Shown here piece after piece: positions 1-7,640 of a DNA stretch of 53,194 bases. The first letter of the stretch is position 1; every line of letters begins with the position of its first letter. Below the pieces are notes generated by a model. That model did not search any database. It was given only the letters and a program-made list of their open reading frames with translations, and was not told the origin of the DNA. The position numbers were made by a program, and so were the translations under genes. Source of the stretch: Elusimicrobiota bacterium (GTDB lineage Bacteria; Elusimicrobiota; Elusimicrobia; UBA1565); assembly GCA_002401485.1 (NCBI GenBank), contig NVTF01000003.1:1-53194 (forward strand). The letters are read 5' to 3'.

Positions 1-547
1 AACCTGAAACAGTCTGAAAGTTGCCTGACAAGGTAACCAGTGGGCGCCGGCCGCCGAAAAAGTGTCGGCGCAGTCCAAACCCGATCGTGTTGCTCTGGCC
101 GTTGCCGAAAGTGCCTTCCGAGAGCTGGAAATTCTTAGGCGTCGTCATATTGGCGACCCGTATGCCCACATCAAAGCGTTTCGGCAATCCGAGGCGCATA
201 TGCAGGGTTAAATTGGGAAACAGCATTTTGTCAGGCAACGCTTTGCCCGGGTCTTTCTCGGCCAGCGCCGGGACCTGAATTTCCGGGAACGCCGATTTGT
301 CAAAAGGCAAATGCCCCACACCCAAACTGACATCCGGCTGCATGCGCCAAGGTCGCATTTCGGTAGGGGGGTCGAAGGTCGAGCCGGCGGAAAAACTCAG
401 TCCGGTAGCGACCTCACCGCTGAGCCAACCCATCATCCTGCCAAAGTCATCGGATATCAAAGCATTGCCTGCCTTAACGGAACTGGCAGCCCCAGCCCAA
501 CCCGCTGTGGCGAGCCAAAGGAGGACGGCGAGGGCCGTCCTTCTCAT
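1..547 (-). CDS. Secreted, probable outer-membrane protein (3' end cut by window)
   Basis: Only the first 182 codons are in the window; the frame is open to base 1. The product starts with a typical Sec signal peptide (basic MRR, hydrophobic core, small residues near GWAGA), so it is exported. The rest has alternating hydrophobic and polar residues with many Gly and aromatic residues (LTLHMRLGLPKRFDVGIRV, then HFFGGRRPLVTLSGNF), as in transmembrane beta strands of an outer-membrane barrel. I do not recognise a named family. The ATG lacks a clear Shine-Dalgarno, but it lies one base after the stop of a possible 54-codon ORF, which could supply ribosomes by reinitiation. Reality of the gene is likely; the barrel call is inference. 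Confidence 0.7.
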   Translation of the reverse strand, partial: MRRTALAVLLWLATAGWAGAASSVKAGNALISDDFGRMMGWLSGEVATGLSFSAGSTFDPPTEMRPWRMQPDVSLGVGHLPFDKSAFPEIQVPALAEKDPGKALPDKMLFPNLTLHMRLGLPKRFDVGIRVANMTTPKNFQLSEGTFGNGQSNTIGFGLRRHFFGGRRPLVTLSGNFQTVSG

Positions 548-548
548 A

Positions 549-713
549 TTAATGTTTAATGGGAACGTTTCTGCGGCTTTCGGTGGACCAACGAACCGTC
601 CGTCGTCCGGATTCGAAGCTGAGTTGCGTGTGCCGTTTAGATTCGTCGCGATCATCACATTCGGTTGAACCGAAACGATTGCTGAGCGCGCCCTTGTTTC
701 CGTGTTTTCTCAT
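549..713 (-). CDS. Possible small basic protein, 54 residues, upstream of the barrel gene
   Basis: An open frame runs from ATG (713-711) to TAA (551-549). The product starts MRKHGNKGALSNRFGSTE and is rich in Arg, Lys, His and Ser; no family is recognised. For the frame: its stop is one base before the next start, and a TACAAT hexamer (721-726) sits only seven bases upstream of its ATG, as on a leaderless message. Against it: no Shine-Dalgarno, a poor -35 (ATGAAG), strongly charged low-information composition and no sign of domains. It may simply be leader RNA of the following gene. Confidence 0.3.
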   Translation of the reverse strand: MRKHGNKGALSNRFGSTECDDRDESKRHTQLSFESGRRTVRWSTESRRNVPIKH

Positions 714-809
714 CTAATTCATTGTAACGCAGACCTTCCCCGGCTTCATGAGTCGAGAGGCCCAGCAGCATCTGACTATAGGGCCTATATTGTTAAGGGC
801 AATAAGAGC

Positions 810-839
810 ACCGCCTCTCCTAGGCATAGGAAAGGCGGT
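810..839 (-). terminator. Stem-loop downstream of the 883-1755 gene
   Basis: The arms ACCGCCT-TCCT and AGGA-AGGCGGT pair around a six-base loop, each arm broken by one unpaired base. It lies 44 bases past the stop of the upstream minus-strand gene. The minus-strand 3' flank (CTCTTATTG) is only moderately U-rich, so termination may be partial. Confidence 0.5.
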
Positions 840-882
840 GACGAACTCCAGAAATTCAGCCCAGAGAAGTTAGGCTGAATTT

Positions 883-1755
883 TTAAGGATTATCGTAGAT
901 CTCTAATTTTCCGTTTACTTGCTTAAGGCCCAGTCTTTTATCGTTGAGAACCTTAAAAACGGCGATTTTGTCGGAAGGCACCAGGGACTCAAGAACAAGG
1001 AAAACATGGATGTCACCCTCGGCGTCTGTCGTTATAATTGAAAACAAACGTTTTGTCGGATCGAGCTTAGGACCGTCTCCAACTCCATCGGTGTAGAAGA
1101 TCCGATAGTCCGTGCCGCCGATCTTGATCGCCAAACCCGCCGCTTGAATTTTATTAAGGAGGCTGCCAAGCCGAATGGCGCTCTCTTCATCACCGTTGGG
1201 ATCGTAAATATTAATCCGACTGCGCTTAGGCTTAAGCGGGTTGGCTTGAATTTCAACGGCGTGCTCCTTACCACCGATGGTCACCGACCCTTCCGCTTCG
1301 AGCAATCCAGCAATATTTAAAATCTGGGGTTTTGCATCACCTTCCACCCAGACACTCATGAAGGCATTCTGCTCGTTGTCAAAAACTCCGCTCACATAGA
1401 CCGTTTTTCCGTTAATCGTGGTTGTGTGCGTTTTCTTGAAATGTGTATTTAGATCGGTTTTCAGATCGAGCGTCGCCGTCGGACTGCCTGTAGCAGCCGA
1501 TCCGACCGATTGAGAGACATTTTTGATGTGGAACGGAACATCTTCCCCTTGAGCCACAGCCTGCACCATCATGGTGCCCTGGGAATCCAAATTGCCGAAC
1601 TGGGCTGTCCCAGCAGGTCCAACCAGGCGTCCTGCCGAAACATTGGCTCCGGGTATTAACGAAGTTGGAAGTTGTCCGAGTAACATCGGCTCGTTTGCCG
1701 ATACATTCGATGCGATAAGTGCGAGACTGAATACGAAACTGGCTAGGTGCTTCAT
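883..1755 (-). CDS. Secreted protein of unknown function, 290 residues
   Basis: The N-terminus is a clear signal peptide (MKHLASFVFSLALIASNVSA, cleavage expected before Asn21), so the product is periplasmic, outer-membrane or extracellular. The mature part has beta-rich stretches such as HTTTINGKTVYVSGVFDN and two short duplicated-looking patterns around INGKTVYVSG and IGGTDYRIFY. There is no cysteine pair, lipobox or catalytic motif I can name. It is monocistronic: its own promoter with an FNR-like site lies upstream (1849-1899) and stem-loops flank it on both sides. Start choice: GGGAGG lies three bases before the ATG, close but the only candidate, and the signal peptide begins exactly there. 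Confidence 0.8.
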   Translation of the reverse strand: MKHLASFVFSLALIASNVSANEPMLLGQLPTSLIPGANVSAGRLVGPAGTAQFGNLDSQGTMMVQAVAQGEDVPFHIKNVSQSVGSAATGSPTATLDLKTDLNTHFKKTHTTTINGKTVYVSGVFDNEQNAFMSVWVEGDAKPQILNIAGLLEAEGSVTIGGKEHAVEIQANPLKPKRSRINIYDPNGDEESAIRLGSLLNKIQAAGLAIKIGGTDYRIFYTDGVGDGPKLDPTKRLFSIITTDAEGDIHVFLVLESLVPSDKIAVFKVLNDKRLGLKQVNGKLEIYDNP

Positions 1756-1846
1756 GGTCCTCCCTGACCTTCCCTAATGCGGGACCACCTCCCAGGCGCT
1801 AGGTGTCAGAGTTTTAGACGTTAAGTCCCCCCTTGATTGGGGGTCC
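1756..1846 (-). promoter_or_regulatory. Structured 5' leader of the 883-1755 gene
   Basis: If transcription starts near 1842, the message has a leader of about 85 bases. A C5/G5 hairpin (1828-1832 with 1839-1843) lies at its very 5' end. A second possible stem (GGTCC 1786-1782 with GGACC 1760-1756) includes part of the GGAGG ribosome site just before the ATG. I looked for known riboswitch cores, including c-di-GMP classes, and recognised none. Confidence 0.35.
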
Positions 1847-1848
1847 CC

Positions 1849-1878
1849 ATTGTATCAACCCGGAAAGCAATTTTGCAA
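1849..1878 (-). promoter_or_regulatory. Promoter of the 883-1755 gene
   Basis: On the minus strand TTGCAA (1878-1873) is followed after 18 bases by TACAAT (1854-1849). The -10 matches the hexamer seen in the tad promoter at 18973-19001. The -35 matches the sigma-70 consensus at four of six positions. Confidence 0.5.
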
Positions 1879-1885
1879 GCATGAA

Positions 1886-1899
1886 TTGACCGTGATCAA
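1886..1899. promoter_or_regulatory. Candidate FNR/CRP-family operator
   Basis: TTGAC-CGTG-ATCAA is one mismatch from the FNR consensus TTGAT-N4-ATCAA. Its centre lies about 50 bases upstream of the predicted transcription start, just beyond the -35. This is not the classical -41.5 or -61.5 position, so activation is uncertain. Confidence 0.35.
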
Positions 1900-1920
1900 C
1901 TTCTCGACGGAAGGAGGGGT

Positions 1921-1950
1921 AAAAAAAAGCGCCCCGAAGGGCGCTTTTTC
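1921..1950. terminator. Strong bidirectional intrinsic terminator
   Basis: AGCGCCC (1928-1934) pairs with GGGCGCT (1939-1945) around a four-base loop. Runs of A on the left and T on the right extend the stem and give a U tract on either strand. It ends the minus-strand signalling operon 23 bases after the NarL-type gene. Confidence 0.9.
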
Positions 1951-1972
1951 CAGGTCCAATGCAGCGAAGGCC

Positions 1973-2650
1973 TTAGCTGCGTGAATCTTCAGGCGAGATC
2001 AGTCCGATCTCAATGCCTTTGACCACTGCTTCGGTCCGGTTGGAAACATCCAATTTCTGGAAAATACTGTTGAGGTGATTTTTGATCGTCTTGACGCTGC
2101 AGGTGAGACCCGCGGCGATATCTTTGTTGGCGAGACCGCGGCCCAACAGGGCAAGAACCTTAATTTCGGTCTTGGTCAGCGCCACCAAGGTCGCCTCGGC
2201 GGTCGAACTCGACATCTGGCGCAGGCCTTGGATGAGCTTGCCCATCACGGGCTGAGGGATCATCACGCCCTCGTTTGCGAAGGTTTTCAGCGCGTTGACG
2301 AGCTCAGAGGCAGGCAGCATCTTAGACAAATACCCATTGGCGCCCGCCTGAATCGACTCCATGACATGGGCCTCGTCTTCAAACGAGGAGAGCATCAAAA
2401 CATTGGTATCGGGACATTCTTGGCGAATCGTGCGCGTTGCACTCACGCCGTCCAAATGGGGCAGCTTAATGTCCATGAGAATCACATTCGGCTTGAGCTT
2501 CTTCGCCAGGCGAACCGCTTCATTCCCGTCAGCAGCCTCACCAATAACAGTGATTGTCTTCTCATTATCGAGAAGATCCTTAATGCCTTCGCGAAAAAGG
2601 GTCTGGTCGTCTGCGATTATAACGGTGAGTTTCTTTTTAGCCGGTGCCAT
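1973..2650 (-). CDS. NarL/FixJ-family response regulator
   Basis: A 225-residue two-domain regulator. The receiver covers about residues 8-125: acidic pair D14-D15, phosphoacceptor D60 in ILMDIKLP, and the conserved lysine in YLSKMLP. The C-terminal LuxR-type helix-turn-helix is about residues 160-215, with the typical pattern LTKTEIKVLALLGRGLANKD then SVKTIKNHLNSIFQKLDV. It should bind DNA as a phosphorylation-controlled dimer. It is the last gene of the signalling operon, 90 bp after the receiver-kinase gene and ending at the strong terminator. The start is supported by GGAGG nine bases before the ATG. The upstream spacer carries GTAC repeats that could be an operator. Target genes cannot be read from the sequence. 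Confidence 0.95.
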   Translation of the reverse strand: MAPAKKKLTVIIADDQTLFREGIKDLLDNEKTITVIGEAADGNEAVRLAKKLKPNVILMDIKLPHLDGVSATRTIRQECPDTNVLMLSSFEDEAHVMESIQAGANGYLSKMLPASELVNALKTFANEGVMIPQPVMGKLIQGLRQMSSSTAEATLVALTKTEIKVLALLGRGLANKDIAAGLTCSVKTIKNHLNSIFQKLDVSNRTEAVVKGIEIGLISPEDSRS

Positions 2651-2740
2651 CTAGCGATTCCTCCATGGAAACGTACAGCGTGATGCAGACGAGAATGTAC
2701 CAAAAATGTACTGCTGCTGTCTGCTAATTTAGGATCTTTA

Positions 2741-3880
2741 TTAAGCTTTTGCGCCCTGCTTTACCGGCTCGTGAGGGATGGTAAAATGAAAAGCGGCACC
2801 CTTGCCCAGACCCTGGGACTCAACCCAGATTTGTCCCCCATGACTATGCACGATTTCCTGGGAAATTGACAGACCGAGACCTAAACGGCCTTTTCGCGCG
2901 TCTTTCCCGCCGCTCTGGTGAAAACTTTCAAAAATCTTGTTCACTTCATCGGCCTCGATGCCCTCTCCGGTGTCTTTAACCGTGAACTGAATCATCCCGT
3001 CCTTATTCTGAGCGATCTGCACCTTCACACTCCCCTTTTTAGGCGTGTGGCGCAGCGCATTCTCCAAGAGATTTCCCAGAACCTGAGACAGCCGGCGTTT
3101 ATCCGCTTGAATGGGGGGCAACCCCTCAACCGGCTCAAAACTCAAGGCCACGCTTCGCTGATTCGCACGGATACTCACCGCTCCAACGGAATCATCGGCG
3201 ATTTTCGCGGGCGAGTGAGACTCCTTTTCAAGTCGGAATTTTCCCTGCTCAATCGAAGCCCAATCGACGAGGTCCTCAATAAGACGGGACAACTGCTGAA
3301 TGCCGTTGGAAATATACTGCGCGCGCTTCTTCTGATCCTCATCCGGGTTCAAGTTACCCATCAGCATCTCAAAGGAAACCTGAAGGGTCATCAGCGAGTT
3401 CGACAAGTCGTGAGAGGCCATCGAAAGAAATTTCGACTTCATGTTTGAGAGAAACAAAAGCTGCTCGTTTGCCTTCGTGAGATCACCGATCAGCCGGTTA
3501 TTCTCCTGCGACAAACGCATCTTCTCAACGGCTTTATGAATGACGCCCTTCAGTCGGTCAAAATCGACCGGTTTTACGAGAAAATCGTATACGGACTCTT
3601 GAATCGCTTTGAGCGCGGTATCGAGGGACGCGTGCGCGGTCAGCATGAGGATTTCACTTTCGGTGTTCACCTTGCGGATCTCGCGAATCACCTCGATGCC
3701 CGTTTTATCGGGAAGATTAAAATCCATCAAAATCACATCGAAGCGACCCGTCACAATGGCTTTCATCGCCTCGGCGCCCGAACCGGCCTCAACGACCTCA
3801 TACCCCTCGAGGTCTAGATTATCGTGCACACTCTCACGCAAGTTAGCATCATCATCAACGATAAGGATTCGAATGGCCAT
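2741..3880 (-). CDS. Receiver-histidine kinase hybrid (cytoplasmic)
   Basis: 379 residues with the receiver first and the kinase second, the reverse of common hybrid kinases. Receiver about 1-120: D9-D11, phosphoacceptor D53 in ILMDFNLP, K103 in FLVKPVD. A helical linker (122-145) leads to the HisKA box with H157 in ASHDLSNS. The ATPase domain follows: N-box NLLENALRHTP, G1 DTGEGI, G2 GLGLSIS. There is no membrane segment or sensor domain, so its input is probably phosphotransfer to D53 from another kinase. It starts 9 bp after the Cache kinase gene, which makes a relay between the two likely (inference). Its output could be the NarL regulator downstream. Confidence 0.93.
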   Translation of the reverse strand: MAIRILIVDDDANLRESVHDNLDLEGYEVVEAGSGAEAMKAIVTGRFDVILMDFNLPDKTGIEVIREIRKVNTESEILMLTAHASLDTALKAIQESVYDFLVKPVDFDRLKGVIHKAVEKMRLSQENNRLIGDLTKANEQLLFLSNMKSKFLSMASHDLSNSLMTLQVSFEMLMGNLNPDEDQKKRAQYISNGIQQLSRLIEDLVDWASIEQGKFRLEKESHSPAKIADDSVGAVSIRANQRSVALSFEPVEGLPPIQADKRRLSQVLGNLLENALRHTPKKGSVKVQIAQNKDGMIQFTVKDTGEGIEADEVNKIFESFHQSGGKDARKGRLGLGLSISQEIVHSHGGQIWVESQGLGKGAAFHFTIPHEPVKQGAKA

Positions 3881-3889
3881 CAGTGTTTC

Positions 3890-5914
3890 TTAGACTCCTT
3901 TCCCGCGACTGGGATCGATGAACCGCACCGCGGTTTGCGGAGGCCCCTCCGCCTGTCCCGGGGGCTGCGCTTGGGGAGGGGGCATCATCGGCTGCTGTTG
4001 AGCGATCGGCCCGGACGGAGCCGCGCCGCCGCTGGGCACGAGCGGCAGATACAACATAAATTTCGTTCCCTTGGCGGGACCCGTATCGACTTCAACCTTC
4101 CCGTTTATCCGGTTAATGGCTTTATGCACAACCGCCAACCCGAGTCCGGTGCCGCGCGCTTTTGTGGTGTAAAACGGCGTAAAAATCTTCTCAAGGACGT
4201 CCGGCGGTATGCCCGGTCCGGCATCGTGAATATCGAGCCGAACCCAATGTTGATCCACAATCTGGGTTGTAACCGTCGTTGTTCCCTTTTCAGGCATCAC
4301 CTCAACCCCGTTGCCGATAAGGTTGCGAACGGCTTGGCGCATTTCATCGGTATCGATCGTCACCACCGGGTCGCGGGGGTCAAAATGTTTGACCACCTGG
4401 ATATGCTTGGGGAAAGGATAAATCGATAGGACATCTTCCATGAAGAAATTCAGCTTCACGACTTCAGGCTTGAGATCGCGCTGACGCGAGTAGGTCAAAA
4501 TCTCATCGATAATGCCGTTGGCCTGTTTAACCTCGCTTTGAATGATGGAGCAGTGGCGCTCGACCTTCGGGTCCATGTCTCCAGCCTTCGTCAGCTTGGT
4601 CTTAATAAAGAAAATCGAGTTATTGATGACCGCGAGAGGATTTCGAATTTCATGGCCGACCACCGAGGCCATTTGGCCGATGGCTGCAAGACGCTCCTTC
4701 TTAATGAGCTCATCCTGCGCGGCCTTCAACTCCCGCGTGCGTGCTTCCACGCGGCGCTCCAGGTCGCGACCGTATTTCGTGAGTTCATCCTTCGCGTGCA
4801 GCAATTCCCCGGTTTTTTCCTTGAGGGAATCGCTCATTTGCAGGAAGGATTGCGCGAGGTCGCCGATTTCATCGTTGGTCATCGTGATCTCGGGCAGTTC
4901 CTCAAACTCGCCCATTTTCAGTTTTTCCCCGGCGACCTGCAGGGCGCGAATCGGCTGCGTGATATGGCCCGCCACGGCGAGGGATAAAAGCGGCGTGATG
5001 ATCAACACCCACAGGAAAACACGTGCAATCTGTTTTCGCATCTCAGTCGCCGCGAGATAAGCCGATTCGATGGGCTGCTGGACATAAACAACCCAGCCGA
5101 CTCCTTTCACCTCCGCATAAGCCCCCAGGACGCTCGAACCGTCATCCAATGCGATATTTCCGCCGCCCTTCTTCGCACTTTGCGTCATGATCACTTTTAG
5201 AATCTCATCGGGAAGGCCGGCCTTGCGGCTAAAAACCTTGTTCGGGTCGGAGTGAGCCACGAGAAAACTGTCGCGCACGTCGCCCGCAACAACAGCGGCT
5301 TCGGCGCGTCCCTTGTCTGGAAATTCTTGATGGAGCATCTGAGAAAGCCCGTTCAGACTCACCTTGCCCAGCAGCACCCCGCGTTTGACGGCTCTTGATT
5401 GCGCCATCGACACAATCGGAACCGCGATTGTCAGCGTCGGATACAGTCCCTGGAAGCGGCGCAAATCTCCAACGTATTCGCCCTTCTGTGAGGCGACCTG
5501 AAAAACGGTGTTATCGAAGAAATTCCGAAGCTCCGGCCGGGCGCCGAGGAAACGTCCTTTGCGAATCGTCTCGAGACCGTTTAAGTCGAAAACGGACAAC
5601 TCCAGAAACGCCGGATGCTGCTGCATCACGCGATTTAAATGCTGGTTTTGCCGAACCGGATCCATCGACGAAAATCCGTCGAGACGGGACGCGACATGAA
5701 GGACCGTTTTAAACGTTGTGATCAGGTTATGCGTGGTCTCAGCAAACCCGGTGGCAAGAGATTCCTGATTGCGGAGCGACTCTTCTTTAAGAACGTTTTG
5801 GGAAATGTTGACTAGATGCCAACCCACAACGCCCATCGGCGCCAGCGAGATGAGCAGGAACCAGAAGAGAAACTTATAAGCAAGCTTTCCGCGTCTTGGC
5901 TCCGAATACGGCAT
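3890..5914 (-). CDS. Membrane sensor histidine kinase, Cache-HAMP-HisKA-HATPase
   Basis: 674 residues. TM1 is about 13-33; the periplasmic region 34-295 looks like a double Cache sensor (ELSVFDLNGLETIRKG; GVGWVVYVQQPIESAYLAA). TM2 is about 297-318, a HAMP domain runs to about 370 and is followed by a coiled coil. HisKA carries H421 in VVGHEIRNPLAV. The ATPase domain has the N-box NLIGNGVEV, DAGPGIPPD, and GTGLGLAVVHKAI. The last 35 residues are Pro/Gln-rich, probably disordered and unusual for the family. AAGGA seven bases before the ATG supports the start. It lies in an operon with a single-domain receiver upstream and a receiver-kinase downstream. The ligand is unknown; Cache domains usually bind small organic molecules. 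Confidence 0.93.
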   Translation of the reverse strand: MPYSEPRRGKLAYKFLFWFLLISLAPMGVVGWHLVNISQNVLKEESLRNQESLATGFAETTHNLITTFKTVLHVASRLDGFSSMDPVRQNQHLNRVMQQHPAFLELSVFDLNGLETIRKGRFLGARPELRNFFDNTVFQVASQKGEYVGDLRRFQGLYPTLTIAVPIVSMAQSRAVKRGVLLGKVSLNGLSQMLHQEFPDKGRAEAAVVAGDVRDSFLVAHSDPNKVFSRKAGLPDEILKVIMTQSAKKGGGNIALDDGSSVLGAYAEVKGVGWVVYVQQPIESAYLAATEMRKQIARVFLWVLIITPLLSLAVAGHITQPIRALQVAGEKLKMGEFEELPEITMTNDEIGDLAQSFLQMSDSLKEKTGELLHAKDELTKYGRDLERRVEARTRELKAAQDELIKKERLAAIGQMASVVGHEIRNPLAVINNSIFFIKTKLTKAGDMDPKVERHCSIIQSEVKQANGIIDEILTYSRQRDLKPEVVKLNFFMEDVLSIYPFPKHIQVVKHFDPRDPVVTIDTDEMRQAVRNLIGNGVEVMPEKGTTTVTTQIVDQHWVRLDIHDAGPGIPPDVLEKIFTPFYTTKARGTGLGLAVVHKAINRINGKVEVDTGPAKGTKFMLYLPLVPSGGAAPSGPIAQQQPMMPPPQAQPPGQAEGPPQTAVRFIDPSRGKGV

Positions 5915-5924
5915 CGGCCATTCC

Positions 5925-6308
5925 TTAGCCGCGTCCCCGCATCAACAGCTGACGAATCCGGACCGACAGCTCCTGGAGGTCGAACGGCTTGGTTAAATAC
6001 TCGTCGGCACCGAGCTGAAAACCCTGGGTTTTCTCCTCGGCCGAAAGGAAGCGTCCCGTCATCATAATGAGAATCGCGTCCTTGAACCGTTTTCGCAGTT
6101 CCTGACAAATCTGGAAGCCGCTCGAATCGGGCAATTGAATGTCCATGATCACAACCTGCGGCTCGTTCTTGATCGCCGAATCAATACCGTCCTTGGCATT
6201 CCCCGCTTGAAGGCAGTTAAATCCCTCCAACTCGAGGACTTCCGCGAGACTTTCGCTCAAGTGAGCGTCGTCGTCAATGATAAGAAGCTTGGTCTCTTCC
6301 TCAGCCAT
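5925..6308 (-). CDS. Single-domain response regulator (CheY-like receiver)
   Basis: 127 residues that are receiver only: D12-D14 acidic cluster, phosphoacceptor D56 in VVIMDIQLP, the signalling Thr in MMTGRF, and the conserved lysine in EYLTKPFD. With no output domain it must act by protein contact or as a phosphate shuttle. It sits 10 bp before the Cache kinase and 8 bp after the OmpR-type regulator with a degenerate receiver. A relay kinase to receiver to hybrid is plausible but inferred. Confidence 0.93.
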   Translation of the reverse strand: MAEEETKLLIIDDDAHLSESLAEVLELEGFNCLQAGNAKDGIDSAIKNEPQVVIMDIQLPDSSGFQICQELRKRFKDAILIMMTGRFLSAEEKTQGFQLGADEYLTKPFDLQELSVRIRQLLMRGRG

Positions 6309-6316
6309 GAAATCTC

Positions 6317-7114
6317 CTAGCCTAGCGATCCGGGCGGAATGAGCTTATAACCCACACACGGCACGGTCGTAATAAACTTTGCAGCCTTCCCGAGCTTTTC
6401 GCGCAATCGGCGAACGTGAACGTCCACCGTACGCGGCGAGCCAAAATAATTGTAGCCCCAGACCCGCTCGATCAGGTACGGACGACTTAGAACCCGGTTC
6501 GGCGAACTCAGGAATACATACAGCAAATCGAGCTCCTTGGAGGTCAACGGGACATTTTTCCCACCCACCTTCAGCGTGTAGCTCGTAAGATTCAATTCAA
6601 TCGGCCCCATTTTCAACAATTCTTCTTGAGGCTGGGACATGGTCCGATGCAATACCGCACGAATCCGTGCGAGGCATTCCGCCGCATCCTGATCAAGCGT
6701 AAGGCACTCGTCCGCACCGGCCTGAAAAAATTGCAATCGCAGACTCGTCCGCGGAGAGGCGGACGGTTTCGGTTTTACCCGAGCACTCGTCATTCCCCAT
6801 CCGGCGGGTAAGCGTTTCACGCCGCCGATTTCCGCACCCATCGATGGCGGAGGAGGCTGATGGTCCAGCAGCGCCGCAATGGCGAGCTGGCGTGTCGGCC
6901 CACGGGACCGCAAATTTTTCACGACCTGAACCCCTTCCGCATCCACGAGGTTTTGGCCCACAATCAGCAAATCACAACCGCGCTGCCCAATCAGGCCCTG
7001 CAGCTCCTTGGAACGCTGCACGACGGTTGTTGTAATGCCATTTCGGGAAAGTGATTCAAGCAGAACCCCGGCACGATTGGGGTCGCGCATCGCACAAATT
7101 ACGTTAATTCTCAA
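6317..7114 (-). CDS. OmpR-type DNA-binding regulator with degenerate receiver
   Basis: 265 residues. The C-terminal winged helix (about 165-260) is standard OmpR/PhoB: LTSKELDLLYVFLSSPNRVL, then PRTVDVHVRRLREKLG and VGYKLIPPG. The N-terminal half follows a receiver outline but lacks the functional residues. The acidic pair is reduced to one Asp in CAMRDPN, the phosphoacceptor position is Gly in CDLLIVGQNL, and the lysine is missing in ECLTLDQD. About 40 residues rich in Pro and basic residues are inserted before the last receiver strand. It should therefore bind DNA without phosphorylation. The start is TTG, overlapping the upstream stop as TTGA (7111-7114), so translation is coupled to the membrane-protein gene. 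Confidence 0.9.
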   Translation of the reverse strand: MRINVICAMRDPNRAGVLLESLSRNGITTTVVQRSKELQGLIGQRGCDLLIVGQNLVDAEGVQVVKNLRSRGPTRQLAIAALLDHQPPPPSMGAEIGGVKRLPAGWGMTSARVKPKPSASPRTSLRLQFFQAGADECLTLDQDAAECLARIRAVLHRTMSQPQEELLKMGPIELNLTSYTLKVGGKNVPLTSKELDLLYVFLSSPNRVLSRPYLIERVWGYNYFGSPRTVDVHVRRLREKLGKAAKFITTVPCVGYKLIPPGSLG

Positions 7115-7551
7115 GCCGCTGGTTCCTCCACCGCCTCATCATCTTCCTCAATATCAAGATGGATCCCGCCGAGATTCACCGAATTGCCAAAGAAGTTGTA
7201 CAGAGCGGATACGAGAAGAACAAGCGCATCCATAAGAACCATGTACAGAAGCGCAAAGAAAAGAGTGGAAACAAGTTTCCAAAACAGCGGAGAGTCCGCC
7301 AGTTGAGGATTTGGCAGAATCACGAAGGTGATCAGTCCGCCGAAAAATCCGAGACTTCCCAGCACGCCCGAGACGGCCGGTTTCGTCGCAGCAAGCACGC
7401 CGCCTGCCATCGAGACGCCGCCAATGATGGAAAGGGCGATGTTATTTTTTGCGTAGCCCCCTAACGCCAGCAACATGCCGACAACCGCCGCCGCTATAAC
7501 GACGGGGTGGGCGATCCAGAAGGGGTCGATGCGACGAATTCGATAGCTCAT
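7111..7551 (-). CDS. Small integral membrane protein, first gene of the signalling operon
   Basis: 146 residues with about four hydrophobic segments: PVVIAAAVVGMLLALGGYA, NIALSIIGGVSMAGGVLAAT, VLGSLGFFGGLITFVIL, and STLFFALLYMVLMDALVLLV. A strongly acidic C-terminal tail (DIEEDDEAVEEPAA) follows, probably cytoplasmic. No family is recognised. It is first after the promoter at 7594-7622 and its stop overlaps the start of the OmpR-type regulator. Translational coupling and the acidic tail next to a phosphorylation-independent regulator make it a candidate membrane partner of that regulator; this is inference. GGGAG seven bases before the ATG supports the start. Confidence 0.85.
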   Translation of the reverse strand: MSYRIRRIDPFWIAHPVVIAAAVVGMLLALGGYAKNNIALSIIGGVSMAGGVLAATKPAVSGVLGSLGFFGGLITFVILPNPQLADSPLFWKLVSTLFFALLYMVLMDALVLLVSALYNFFGNSVNLGGIHLDIEEDDEAVEEPAA

Positions 7552-7593
7552 GAATGCTCTCCCGAGTACTGCTTTTCCTTAATGGGTCCTTAT

Positions 7594-7622
7594 TATGTAG
7601 CAAGAATAATGCTTTTTAGCAA
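7594..7622 (-). promoter_or_regulatory. Promoter of the signalling operon
   Basis: Minus strand TTGCTA (7622-7617), a 17-base spacer, then TACATA (7599-7594), 43 bases before the first ATG. It separates the signalling operon from the pilus locus upstream. No terminator is visible between 7623 and 7640, so read-through from the pilus genes is possible. Confidence 0.5.
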
Positions 7623-7640
7623 GGGTACAGGGTTTTCGGC

